From Vannielia litorea (GTDB lineage: Bacteria; Pseudomonadota; Alphaproteobacteria; Rhodobacterales; Rhodobacteraceae), in the NCBI RefSeq assembly GCF_900142295.1, contig NZ_FSRL01000001.1, forward strand, positions 2,790,001 through 2,854,000: a DNA stretch of 64,000 nt, in the 5' to 3' direction. The notes under the pieces were generated by a model. That model was not told where the DNA came from. It saw nothing but the letters and a program-made list of their open reading frames with translations, and did not search any database. Of the stretch, positions 32,432 through 42,304 are shown piece after piece. The number at the start of each line of letters is the position of its first letter. Positions within the stretch are counted from its first letter, which is position 1. Position numbers and translations under genes: made by a program.

Positions 32432-35400
32432 TCAGAGATCGAGCTCCAGCACGCCGTTCTCCATTGCTGCACGCGACTGGCACAGGATGATCCCGGTCTC
32501 GCGCTGCGCCTTGGACAGCACAAAATCCCGGTGCTCCACCTCGCCCGAGACCAGCCCGCACTTGCAGACCCCGCAGATCCCGTCGGAGCACTTCAGGTCG
32601 ATCGGGTAGCCCTTCTCCAGCAGCACATCCGCCGCCGAGCGGTCGGCCGGAACGGTGAACTGCTTGCCCGACTTCGTGAGCCGGATCTCGAACGGATGAT
32701 TCACGTAGTCCGGCTGCTCGGGCACGGCGAAATACTCCAGGTGCCGCGCCTCCTCCGGAAAACCGGCCGCCTCGGCCGCCTCCATCACCGCGCTCATGTA
32801 GCGGTCGCCGCCGCAGGTATAGAGGTGCCACCCGGGTTCGTAGCCCGCCATGATTGCCGACAGGTCCAGCCGCGTGCCCTCGCAGGAGACATGAAGCTGC
32901 ACCCTGTCGGCCCAGGGAAAGCCCGCGAGATCGGGCAGGAAGCCCATCGTCTCCCGCGACCGCCCCGAGTAATGCAGCTCGAAGGACCTGCCCTGCGCGT
33001 GCAGCTCATGGGCCATGGCGATCATCGGGGTGATGCCGATGCCGCCGCCCAACAGCACCGAATGGGTCGCCTCCGGCACCAGCGGAAAGTGGTTGATCGG
33101 CTTGGAAACGAAGACCCGCCGCCCCTCGCTGAAGATCCGTTGCAGCAGTTTGGAGCCGCCCCGCCCGGACTCCTCGCGCAGCACCGCGATCTGGAAGTGG
33201 TCACGATCGGCCGGATTGCCCGAGAGCGAGTATTGCCGCAGGAAATCCGGCGCCACCACGATATCCAGATGCGCCCCGGCCTGCCATTCGGGCAGCGGCT
33301 TGCCGTCCACCGGGCGGAACTCGTATTTCACCACCCCCTCCGCAATGGGCTCCACCTTCGAGACCGTCACCTGGATCACCGGGCTCTCGCCATCGGCGGT
33401 GTAGCGGTGCAGGAACGGCTCCAGCGTGCCCTCGCTGGCCCGCCGCCGGTACTCATCGGCGGTGATCATCGCCTGGTAGGCCTCGATCCCCGCCTCCCGA
33501 TCCATCGGGAACGGGTAGGGGTGCGGCGGCGGCGCCAGCGGCGCGGGATAGACGGCCAGCGTCTGATCCTCGTATTTCAGGTTCAGATCCTTTTGCAGCG
33601 ACCGGGCGTTCACCTCCCGCTCGGTCGGGCGATAGGCCCCGTCCTTCTGCAACTCCAGATCCCACCACCATTTCTTGACCGGGTTCAGGCTGCCGTTCTC
33701 GACGTAGTCGTCCAGCCTGGCGAGCACCGGCGCGGCCTGCGGCATGTGCATCGCCACCCAGCGGAACGGCTCCTCCTTGAACAGGCCCTCGAGGTTCCAC
33801 GGGCAGGTCTTCATGCAGCGCCCGCACATCGCGCCGCCCGGCGTGGTGATCCGGTAGGTGGTGCATTTCTGGCTGTCGGATTTCCAGATCTCGTAGCCGT
33901 TGAACATCAGCTTCGGCCCGGCGGTGATTGCCCCGGAGGGGCACTCGCGGGCGCATTTGTTGCAGCTGTTGCAGAACGTTTGCAGGCCGAAGTCGATGGG
34001 CTTGTCATGGGCCATCGGCAGGTCTGTCGTCACCACGCCCGATTTCAGCCGCGGCCCGAGGAAGGGGTTCAGGATCACCTCGCCGATCCGGCTGACCTCG
34101 CCCAGGCCCGCGAGCAGAAGCAGGGGCGGCTGAAGCACCTCGCCATCCATCACCGAATGGGCCTTGGCCTTGTAGCCGAGGTTGCGGATCTGCCGGGCGA
34201 TCACCCCGCCCAGAAGCGAGAACCGCAGGTAGGCCCGCATGGATTGCGCCACCGCGATCCAGTCATCGCCCGAGGAGCCCTCCATCGTCTCGTAGCCCTG
34301 GTCCACGATCATGCTGATCGCGTGGTCATGCTCGGGCACGATCGGCTCGCCCCGCGCGTCATGGCTGTACCATGTCCACTCCGGGCAGCGCGAGATCCCC
34401 ACCGCATCCAGCCCCAGAAAGTAGCTCGTGGCCTTCACCAGCTCCGCCGCCTCCTGCGGGTCGATCCGCGCCTTCCGGGGCGCGGACTCGCCATCCTGCA
34501 GCAGGGTGAAGGCCCCCAGTGCCCGCCGCTGCGCGGTCGAGGGCGCGGCCTTGAACACGTAGTGCCCGCCGCGCGCGCCATCCTGCACGTGCTTGCCCAG
34601 ATCGCCGAAGACCGAGCGGGCAAACATGTCGGCCCGCTTGGGCACGCGTGCCACGTTGGGCTCGTCGATATAGGTCGTGGGCTGATCGACCCGCTTGAGC
34701 TTTTCGAAGGGATGCGCCCCGTCCACGAAGCGCCGGCCCTTGTAGGGCACCGCGTTGGAGGCATTCTTGGCGAAGCCCCGCCCCAGCTTCCACGCCGTGC
34801 CGAAGGCGCTCTTTGGTTGCTGGCCCAGCGGCACCAAGGGCAGGTCCGGCGCCAGCTCGAAGCGGGTGGTGATCGCCGCCAGCCCGAAACGCGTGCCGAT
34901 GTAGGGGTGGGTCAGCACGCCGTTCTCCACCGTCACCAGCCCCGCCGCCACGGCGAGCCTGTTCAGGTCCACATCCGAGCAGGAGGCCGTATGCGCCCGC
35001 GCGTCACGGCCCAGCACCCGCAGGTAGTTGGCCAGCACCGTCGCTGTCTCCGTGGCCAGCAGGGCCGCGCGATGGGCGTAGGCATCGGCAAACCAAGCCG
35101 TCCCCGGCTCATCCTCCATCGGGTCGCGCGGGTTTTCATAGAGAAAGACCACCGCATGGCTGTGCCCCTCGATGGAGGAAGGCGGCGCCTCGGCCGACTC
35201 CTTCAGATCGGCCATGATCTGATCCACCCCGGCGGCAAATGTCTTGGTCTGGCGGGTCTGCAACTCCGAGGCCAGCCGCGCGACATCGGGGTTGCGGTGC
35301 GGCTCGGCGAGCACGGCGGCCTCCGGCAAGAGGCACACCCCCGTCACCGCCGCATCGGCGAAGTATGAGAAGGCCTTGATGTGGTTGGCGCGCTCCACCG

Positions 35401-35644
35401 GATCCGTCGGGCAGGCCGAAACCGCGGGGTTCACGATGCCGTCGCGGATCACGTCCATCATCGCCTGATGCTCGCGCATCGCGTTGACGATGGACTCCGG
35501 CGCCTCCGAGCGGTCGAACGACAGCGGCTCGAAGGCCGGCACCGCAGCCAGGTCGGGCATCACCCGCGTCCGCGCCAGCAGCTCCGAGGGGTAGCTGCCC
35601 ATGTGGACGGGGCGGTTCTTGCTGGAAAACAGTCGGATGCCCAT
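32432..35644 (-). CDS. rdhA: Self-sufficient catabolic reductive dehalogenase (RdhA fused to reductase)
   Basis: 1070 residues. The RdhA domain (1-690) has two 4Fe-4S motifs, Cys558-x2-Cys561-x2-Cys564-x3-Cys568 and Cys594-x12-Cys607-x2-Cys610-x3-Cys614. Ser468, Tyr472, Lys534 and Arg598 fall at a constant offset of 46 from the active-site Ser422, Tyr426, Lys488 and Arg552 remembered for NpRdhA. No Tat signal is present, so it is cytoplasmic. The C-terminal reductase (about 755-1070) has RQYSLSGNP for FMN, GGGIGITPM for NAD(P)H and a plant-type 2Fe-2S site, Cys1019-x4-Cys1024-x2-Cys1027 and Cys1055. This is the architecture of BhbA-type enzymes that debrominate 3-bromo- or 3,5-dibromo-4-hydroxybenzoate using cobalamin. 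Confidence 0.93.
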   Translation of the reverse strand: MGIRLFSSKNRPVHMGSYPSELLARTRVMPDLAAVPAFEPLSFDRSEAPESIVNAMREHQAMMDVIRDGIVNPAVSACPTDPVERANHIKAFSYFADAAVTGVCLLPEAAVLAEPHRNPDVARLASELQTRQTKTFAAGVDQIMADLKESAEAPPSSIEGHSHAVVFLYENPRDPMEDEPGTAWFADAYAHRAALLATETATVLANYLRVLGRDARAHTASCSDVDLNRLAVAAGLVTVENGVLTHPYIGTRFGLAAITTRFELAPDLPLVPLGQQPKSAFGTAWKLGRGFAKNASNAVPYKGRRFVDGAHPFEKLKRVDQPTTYIDEPNVARVPKRADMFARSVFGDLGKHVQDGARGGHYVFKAAPSTAQRRALGAFTLLQDGESAPRKARIDPQEAAELVKATSYFLGLDAVGISRCPEWTWYSHDARGEPIVPEHDHAISMIVDQGYETMEGSSGDDWIAVAQSMRAYLRFSLLGGVIARQIRNLGYKAKAHSVMDGEVLQPPLLLLAGLGEVSRIGEVILNPFLGPRLKSGVVTTDLPMAHDKPIDFGLQTFCNSCNKCARECPSGAITAGPKLMFNGYEIWKSDSQKCTTYRITTPGGAMCGRCMKTCPWNLEGLFKEEPFRWVAMHMPQAAPVLARLDDYVENGSLNPVKKWWWDLELQKDGAYRPTEREVNARSLQKDLNLKYEDQTLAVYPAPLAPPPHPYPFPMDREAGIEAYQAMITADEYRRRASEGTLEPFLHRYTADGESPVIQVTVSKVEPIAEGVVKYEFRPVDGKPLPEWQAGAHLDIVVAPDFLRQYSLSGNPADRDHFQIAVLREESGRGGSKLLQRIFSEGRRVFVSKPINHFPLVPEATHSVLLGGGIGITPMIAMAHELHAQGRSFELHYSGRSRETMGFLPDLAGFPWADRVQLHVSCEGTRLDLSAIMAGYEPGWHLYTCGGDRYMSAVMEAAEAAGFPEEARHLEYFAVPEQPDYVNHPFEIRLTKSGKQFTVPADRSAADVLLEKGYPIDLKCSDGICGVCKCGLVSGEVEHRDFVLSKAQRETGIILCQSRAAMENGVLELDL

Positions 35645-35685
35645 GGCTGTCTCGATTCTGGCTATACGGTTAATCCTGATTATTG

Positions 35686-35711
35686 TTGCCTAAGTTAATT
35701 ACTTTTGGCAA
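35686..35711. promoter_or_regulatory. Palindromic operator candidate between rdhA and marR
   Basis: A 26-bp imperfect palindrome with outer arms TTGCC and GGCAA, an inner AA/TT pair and a TAATTA core; 8 of 13 half-positions are symmetric. It lies 42 bp before the rdhA start and 46 bp before the marR start in an AT-rich patch unlike its surroundings. Size and symmetry suit a MarR dimer, so joint repression of rdhA and marR is inferred. Confidence 0.6.
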
Positions 35712-35756
35712 TCTGAATCTCGCAAGGCCATCCGGTCCAGAACAACGGAGTCTCAC

Positions 35757-36233
35757 GTGGCAGACGACTTGGCGGACACGTCCCGCACGGCGCCCTATGC
35801 CCTGCGCCAGCAAATCGGCTTCAAGCTCAGCCGCACCGCCCGGCTCATGCAGCAGCGGCTGGAAGCGACGCTGGCCACCCAGGGCCTCACCCGGCTCACA
35901 TGGTGTGTGCTCAGCAGCATCGGGCTCGAGAACAGATCCAGCCCCTCCGGCATCGCCGACAATCTGGGCGTCACCCGGCCCATGCTGTCGCGGCTCATCA
36001 AGGCGATGTCCCGCGACGGGTTGATCGAGGTGACGCTCGATCAGAACGATGGGCGCAACCGGCAACTGAGCCTCACGGCCGAGGGCGAGGCCAAACTGCG
36101 CGCCTGCCACCCCTTGGTGCAGGAGAACAACGCGCATTTTTCCCGCAAGCTGTCTGCGAAGCAGATGCAAAGCCTCCATGCGCTGATCGACAGGCTCATC
36201 GAGGGCGAGGACGCCTATCTCGACAGCCTGTAG
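35757..36233 (+). CDS. MarR-family transcriptional regulator
   Basis: 158 residues from a GTG at 35757 (ACGGAG 7 nt upstream). Winged HTH: NRSSPSGIADNLGVTRPMLSRLIKAM (split near residue 60-85) and the wing DQNDGRNRQLSLTAEG. N- and C-terminal helices give the usual dimer. Divergent from the dehalogenase gene over a palindrome. MarR proteins often sense phenolic acids, so a halogenated hydroxybenzoate or its dehalogenated product is the likely effector. Confidence 0.9.
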   Translation: MADDLADTSRTAPYALRQQIGFKLSRTARLMQQRLEATLATQGLTRLTWCVLSSIGLENRSSPSGIADNLGVTRPMLSRLIKAMSRDGLIEVTLDQNDGRNRQLSLTAEGEAKLRACHPLVQENNAHFSRKLSAKQMQSLHALIDRLIEGEDAYLDSL

Positions 36234-36237
36234 CGGA

Positions 36238-37137
36238 CTACCAGTCCGACCGCCCGCCGAGATGTTCGACCAGGAAGTCGATGAAGGTGCGCGTCTTCGG
36301 GGTCAGCACGTTCGACCGGGGGTAGACCAGCCACAGCACCGAACGGTCGTTCGAACGCCAGTCTGGAAGCACGCGCACAAGGCGCCCGGCGGCGATCTCA
36401 TGCGCCACGCTCCACAGCGAATTGATCGAAAGGCCGGCCCCGGCCAGGGTTGCCTCGCGCTGCGCCGCGCCATCGTCGACCAGCACCCGGCAGGTCATTG
36501 CACGCGGATCGAGCGGCACCGTCGCGCCCTCGGGCCCGATCAGCTCGCGCCTGTCCGGCCTGCGCCACGAGATGAACCTGTGCGCATGCAGGGCCTCCGG
36601 CGTTTCGGGCATGCCGTGCTGCTCCAGATAGCGGGGCGCAGCACAGAGCACCCGCCTGTCCTCCGACAGCTTGCGCCCCTTCAGGCTGCTCTCGGCCAGC
36701 GGCGCACTGCGCAGCGCAAGATCGAAACTGCCCTCGATGGCGTCGAACCGCGTGTCCGAGAGGCGCAGATCGAGGGTTAGCTCCGGGTATCGGTCATGGA
36801 ACTCCGGCAGGAGCGGCATGATGTGCAGCTGGGCGAAGCTGCTCGGCGCGGCAAACCGCAACGTGCCTTGCGGCCCGGCACCGACACCGCCCAGCGCGGC
36901 CCGTGCGGCCTCGGCCTGTGCCAGTATTTCCCTTGCATAGGGCAGAAAATCCGCGCCTTCGATGGAGAGCGCCACCTTGCGCGTGGTCCGCCGCAGCAAT
37001 TCCACGCCGAGCTCCTGTTCGAGTTTAGCCAGCCGTGCGCTGGCAACCGCCGGGGCCAGTCCCAGCTCGCGCCCCGCTGCGCTGATGTTCAGCCGCTCCG
37101 CAGCCATCACGAAGAGCCGCAGATTGTCCGTTTCCAT
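36238..37137 (-). CDS. LysR-family transcriptional regulator
   Basis: 299 residues. N-terminal HTH (residues 1-60: LRLFVMAAERLNISAAG, then LGLAPAVASARLAKLEQELG) and a substrate-binding domain (about 90-295) of the CrgA/AaeR-like group. It is divergent from the nitroreductase gene (start 113 bp away) and convergent with marR, only 4 nt from its stop. Control of the nitroreductase is inferred. Its N-terminus is clearly related to the LysR relic at 142-309. Confidence 0.88.
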   Translation of the reverse strand: METDNLRLFVMAAERLNISAAGRELGLAPAVASARLAKLEQELGVELLRRTTRKVALSIEGADFLPYAREILAQAEAARAALGGVGAGPQGTLRFAAPSSFAQLHIMPLLPEFHDRYPELTLDLRLSDTRFDAIEGSFDLALRSAPLAESSLKGRKLSEDRRVLCAAPRYLEQHGMPETPEALHAHRFISWRRPDRRELIGPEGATVPLDPRAMTCRVLVDDGAAQREATLAGAGLSINSLWSVAHEIAAGRLVRVLPDWRSNDRSVLWLVYPRSNVLTPKTRTFIDFLVEHLGGRSDW

Positions 37138-37249
37138 GGGCGATTATCCTTTGAAACCGAAAACTCAAACCTGTTTTGCCAGGATTTTATCGCCATGCGC
37201 AAACGTTATGTCTCGCGGCGAACAACATCCAATGCCAATGGAGCGGCCC

Positions 37250-37957
37250 ATGAACGCTATCACCACATCCACCCTCGATGTTCGCGCCCAGATCATCGAC
37301 GCCTTCAACTTCCGCCATGCCACCAAGGTCTTCGACGCCGATCGCAAGGTCGATGACGAGACCTTCGCGACCATTCTCGAAGCCGGCCGCCTCTCGCCCA
37401 CGTCTTTCGGCCACGAGCCCTTCCGGATCCTGCTTGTCCAAAGCCCGGAAAAGCGGGAGCTTCTTCGCGCGTTCTCCTGGGGCGCCAACGGCATGATGAG
37501 CGGCACGTCCGGCCAGCTGGGAACCGCCAGCCACTTCGGGATCATCCTCGCCAGCACCGCCGCAACCATGACGGCCGGTTCGGAGTACCTCGTGGATCAC
37601 TACCGCCACGTGAAGCACCTGCCGGAAGACATCATCGACGTCTTCAACGGCGCCTACGGCAAGTTCCAGCGTATCGACCACGACATCACGACCGACCGCG
37701 AAATCACCGACTGGTCGGGCAAGCAGGCCTATATCGTGCTGGCCAACATGATAACCGCAGGCGCGCTGCTTGGCGTCGACTCCTGCCCGATCGAGGGTTT
37801 CGACATGGCTCAGACCACCGACACCCTCGGCGCGCACTTCGGCGTCGATACAAGCCAATGGAAACCCGCCGTGATGTTCGCCTTCGGATACCGCGCCAAG
37901 GAGCCCGAGTTTCCCAAGTCCCGCCGGACGATGGAAGACGTCGTGGCCTGGTTCTGA
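37250..37957 (+). CDS. Nitroreductase-family NAD(P)H flavoprotein (NfsB-like)
   Basis: 235 residues from the ATG at 37250, chosen because GGAG lies 6 nt upstream; two earlier in-frame ATGs lack spacing. FMN-binding blocks: FNFRHATKVFDADRKV near 20, EAGRLSPTSFGHEPFRILLV near 45-64 and the C-terminal FAFGYRAKEPEFPKSR. The family reduces nitroaromatics, quinones or enones; some members act as dehalogenases (iodotyrosine deiodinase) or support quinone reduction. No closer function can be read. Divergent from a LysR gene. Confidence 0.87.
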   Translation: MNAITTSTLDVRAQIIDAFNFRHATKVFDADRKVDDETFATILEAGRLSPTSFGHEPFRILLVQSPEKRELLRAFSWGANGMMSGTSGQLGTASHFGIILASTAATMTAGSEYLVDHYRHVKHLPEDIIDVFNGAYGKFQRIDHDITTDREITDWSGKQAYIVLANMITAGALLGVDSCPIEGFDMAQTTDTLGAHFGVDTSQWKPAVMFAFGYRAKEPEFPKSRRTMEDVVAWF

Positions 37958-38228
37958 CCGGGCGGGCCGGCCCGTGCTGTTGCGACAGGCGCGCAGCCGC
38001 AAACGGGATGGGCGCAGGTCTTTCCAGGTTTAGGACCCGGTTTCCGGTCCAGCTTCGGACGTGCGACCGATCGGAACGGCAGCGCGTTGTCGGCCCGTTT
38101 GCCGGCCGCGCCAGGCCCCGCTGCGCAGTGGGCAGGAGCATCGTTGCACGGCTCCGGCAATTTGGTCACCGGGCTTCGGCAAGCCTCCGGTCCGAAGTCG
38201 GGCTTGCCCTGGCCCGTGCTTAGGGGGC
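37958..38228. other. Intergenic region without recognisable feature
   Basis: This 271-nt stretch lies between convergent nitroreductase and ABC ATPase genes. It contains a perfect GC palindrome, CGGGCCGGCCCG at 37963-37974, without loop or T-run, and several GC-rich dyads that could act in factor-dependent termination. No protein family or RNA motif is visible. Confidence 0.4.
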
Positions 38229-39256
<1,028 letters not shown>

Positions 39257-39260
<4 letters not shown>

Positions 39261-40309
39261 TGGCCGTGACCTGCCTTTGAGGTGGCGCCGGGGAGGGCCG
39301 CAACGGTTTCGGCGAAATGGCAGGCGACCTGGTGCTCGGCCTTGCCGAAGGCACGCAAGGCCGGTGCCTCGGTGCGGCACTGGTCGCGGGCGAAACCGCA
39401 TCGCGGATGAAACGGGCAGCCGGCGGGGAGATTGGCGAGATCGGGTGGCTGGCCGGGGATCGGCGTCAGCCGCTGGCCGGACATCTGGTGCGGGATCGAG
39501 TTGAGCAGGCCCTGGGTGTAGGGATGCGCCGCATTGCCGAAGATCGACCTGACATCGGCTGTTTCGACGACCTTCCCGGCATACATGACGCAGACTCGGT
39601 CCGCGACCTCGGCGGCGACCCCCATGGAATGGGTGATGATCACCAGGCCGACCCCGGTCTGCTCCCGGAGATCGCGCAGCAAGGCGAGGATCTGGGCCTC
39701 GACGGTAACGTCCAGCGCCGTCGTGGGCTCGTCGGCGATGATCAGCTCCGGGTTCACGGCAATGGCCATCGCGATCAGCAGCCGCTGGCGCATCCCCCCC
39801 GAAAACTCGTGCGGGTAGCTGTTGAACCGGCTTTCCGCATCCGGGATGCCGACCTTGCGCAGCATCTCGAGCGCGCGGGCATTGGCCGAGGCCTTGGACA
39901 TGCCCATGTGAACCCGCGACATCTCGGCCAGCTGGAAGCCGACGGTGTAGACCGGGTTCAGCGCCGAGAGCGGATCCTGCATCACGATGCCGATATGGCG
40001 CCCGCAGATCTTTCGTCTTGCGCGGTCGGAGAGCTCGAAGAGGTTCTGATTGTCGAAGCGGGCCGACCCGCCGGTCACGTGGCCCGGCGGCGTATCGAGG
40101 ATACCCGTCACCGCTTCGAAGGTGATGCTCTTGCCGGATCCGCTTTCGCCCAGAACCACCAGGGTCTCGCCGCGCTTCACCGTCAGGCTGACGCCATTGA
40201 CGGCGTGGACGACGCGCGTGCCGAGCCGGAACTCCACACGCAGGTCGCGGATGTCGAGCAGGTCGCCGGCGGGCGCGCGGCGCTCGGGGGTGTTGCCCGG
40301 TTCGGTCAC
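39257..40309 (-). CDS. Dipeptide/oligopeptide-type ABC transporter ATP-binding protein (DppD/OppD-like)
   Basis: 350 residues. Walker A GESGSGKSI near 55 (Ile after Lys-Ser), Q-loop MQDPLSALNPVYTVG, signature FSGGMRQRLLIAMA, Walker B LIIADEP, His in ITHSMGVAAEV, and the PxHPYTQGLLNSIP and CPFHPRCGFARDQC tail typical of OppD/DppD. Overlaps dppC-like and dppF-like genes by 4 bp. Works as a heterodimer with the downstream ATPase. Confidence 0.92.
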
Positions 40310-41304
40310 TGGTTGGCCCCTTTCGGCGCGAGGCCCGTGCGCCCTTGTCCGGTCTTCTTCCGCGAGCGGCGCTCAAGGCGCCAGCTGAGTTTCGGGTCCA
40401 TCGCGATGCGCATCCAGCTCGACAGGAGGTTCGCCGAGAGGGCTGTCAGGAGGATGGCGAGCCCGGGCCAGAAGGCCAGCCACCAGGCCGAGGTCAGGTA
40501 GTTACGCCCGCTGGCGACCATCACCCCCCAGGTGTAGTCGGGCGGCTGAACGCCGATGCCGAGGAAGCTCAGGGACGATTCCGCGAGCATGACGTTGGCG
40601 AGGTCGAGCGACGCCACGGTAAAGAGCGTGGGCAGGATGATCGGCGTGACATGCTTGAACAGCAGCCTGAAGTCGCTCGCCCCGATCGAGCGCGCGGCCT
40701 CGACGAAGAGCCGCTCCTTGACCTCCAGCACCTCCGCCCGCGCGACACGGATGTAGACGGGTGTTCGGGTGATCGCGAGAACGATGACGACGTTGAGCAC
40801 GTAGGGTTCGAGCACGTAGAGGACGATCATGGCGAGCAGCAGCGAGGGAAAGCTCATCACCAGATCGGCGCCCCGCATGATCACGCTGCCCACGCGCCCG
40901 CTGTAGTAGCCCGCGATGACCCCGAAGAGCGTGCCCACCACCAGCGAGAGCGCGACGACACACAGCGAGATTGTCAGCGTCGTCCGAGCCGCGATGAGGA
41001 TGCGCGGAAGGATCGGCCGACCGAGGAGGTCACCGCCCAGGATGTACTCGATCCCGGCGCCGGTGGTGAAGGGTGGCGCGTTGCGCATCGACAGGTTCAT
41101 GCCCGAGGACTGCGTGTCCATGAAGATCGGGCCGATGATGGCGGCCCCGATGAGGGTGACCAGGAAGGCGAAGGCGATCGACGCGAAGAGATCGCCGGAG
41201 AGCAGCCGGAAGAAGCCCGACACCGACCGCATCACGCCGAGGACGCGCGAGCGCTCGGCCTCCGCTGTCGGTTCCGCATTGGTGGATTGGTCGCTGCCGC
41301 TCAT
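40306..41304 (-). CDS. Dipeptide-type ABC transporter permease (DppC-like)
   Basis: 332 residues. A long cytoplasmic N-terminus is followed by a first membrane helix (FASIAFAFLVTLIGAAIIG, 39-57), a periplasmic loop with GTDLLGR-like GGDLLGRPILPRIL, then five helices with the coupling loop EAARSIGASDFRLLFKHVTP near 205-224. C-terminal tail is Arg/Lys rich. Second permease of the importer, 22 nt after the DppB-like gene. Confidence 0.9.
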   Translation of the reverse strand: MSGSDQSTNAEPTAEAERSRVLGVMRSVSGFFRLLSGDLFASIAFAFLVTLIGAAIIGPIFMDTQSSGMNLSMRNAPPFTTGAGIEYILGGDLLGRPILPRILIAARTTLTISLCVVALSLVVGTLFGVIAGYYSGRVGSVIMRGADLVMSFPSLLLAMIVLYVLEPYVLNVVIVLAITRTPVYIRVARAEVLEVKERLFVEAARSIGASDFRLLFKHVTPIILPTLFTVASLDLANVMLAESSLSFLGIGVQPPDYTWGVMVASGRNYLTSAWWLAFWPGLAILLTALSANLLSSWMRIAMDPKLSWRLERRSRKKTGQGRTGLAPKGANQ

Positions 41305-41326
41305 GGTGTGCCGATCTCTTGAGGGA

Positions 41327-42244
41327 TTAAACTTTGATGCGCGGATCGAGGAGGGTGTAGATGATGTCGATCACGATATTCAGCAGGAAGATGCTTGCCG
41401 CGGTGACGATGACCGCGGCCTGGAGCACGGCGAAATCCCGCTGCACGATGGCGTCGATCATCAGCTTTCCGACGCCGGGCCAGCCGAAGATCGTTTCGAC
41501 GATGACGGCCCCGTTGATGAGGCCCCTTGTCTGGTCTCCGGCAACCGTGACGGCCGAGATCACGGAGTTCCGGAGGGCATGGACGAAGATCACGCGCCCT
41601 TCCGGCATGCCCTTGGCGCGGGCGGCCTTCACATAGGGCGAGGCAAGGCTGGTGATCATCGCCCCCCGCACGACCTGGGTGGTCGTGCCGGTGATCTTGA
41701 ACATCAGCACCCCGATGGGCAGGATCCAGTATTCGACCCCGCCGGTGCCGGATGTCGGAAGCAGCCCGAGCTGCACCGAGAAGAACAGGATCGCCATGAT
41801 CGCCAGCCAGAAGTCGGGCGTGCTCGCGGCGGCCAGCGACAGGACGCTGGCGATACGATCGAACACCGAACTCGGCCGGTAGGCGGCGAGCGGACCGACC
41901 AGGAAGGCGACGATCATGGCGAGCACGACCGTGATGCCTGCCAGCCTGAGCGTCCAGGGAAAGGCCTGCATCACGGCTTCCATGGCAGGGATGTTGCGGC
42001 GCAGGGAGGTTCCGAAATCCAGCTGCAGGGAGTTGAGCAGGTAGTGGTAGAGCTGAACATGTATCGGGTCGTTCAGCCCGTGGACTTCGCGGAACTGCTG
42101 CCGCATCTCGGCGGAGGCCGTTTCCGGGAGATACAGAAGCGCCGGGTCGCCGGTCAGCCGCGCCATGACGAAAACGAGAACGAGCAGACCGAGCATCGCG
42201 ATGAAGGCGAAGAACAGGCGGCGCAGCACGAAGTCTAGAAGCAT
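41327..42244 (-). CDS. Dipeptide-type ABC transporter permease (DppB-like)
   Basis: 305 residues, six membrane segments beginning with FVLRRLFFAFIAMLGLLVLVFVMARL (split), the DppB/GsiC opening. Family signatures: GLNDPIHVQLYHYL near 55, LQLDFGTSLR, ARAKGMPEGRVIFVHALRNS (coupling loop near 190-210) and VETIFGWPGVGKLMIDAI near 238. Forms the channel with the DppC-like protein. Confidence 0.91.
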   Translation of the reverse strand: MLLDFVLRRLFFAFIAMLGLLVLVFVMARLTGDPALLYLPETASAEMRQQFREVHGLNDPIHVQLYHYLLNSLQLDFGTSLRRNIPAMEAVMQAFPWTLRLAGITVVLAMIVAFLVGPLAAYRPSSVFDRIASVLSLAAASTPDFWLAIMAILFFSVQLGLLPTSGTGGVEYWILPIGVLMFKITGTTTQVVRGAMITSLASPYVKAARAKGMPEGRVIFVHALRNSVISAVTVAGDQTRGLINGAVIVETIFGWPGVGKLMIDAIVQRDFAVLQAAVIVTAASIFLLNIVIDIIYTLLDPRIKV

Positions 42245-42304
42245 CTGTCTCTCCAGTTTCGCCTCTCCGGCCCGGCCTCGAGCCGGAGAGGCGAGGTCGG
42301 CCGA

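Noticed and set aside
32207..35368. 1053-codon plus-strand open frame opposite the dehalogenase
   Set aside because: Low-complexity Arg/His/Gly-rich translation without any family signature; the opposite strand encodes the complete dehalogenase with all cysteine motifs.
37963..37974. CGGGCCGGCCCG palindrome as a terminator
   Set aside because: It has no loop and no T-run; at this GC content a perfect 12-mer palindrome is weak evidence.
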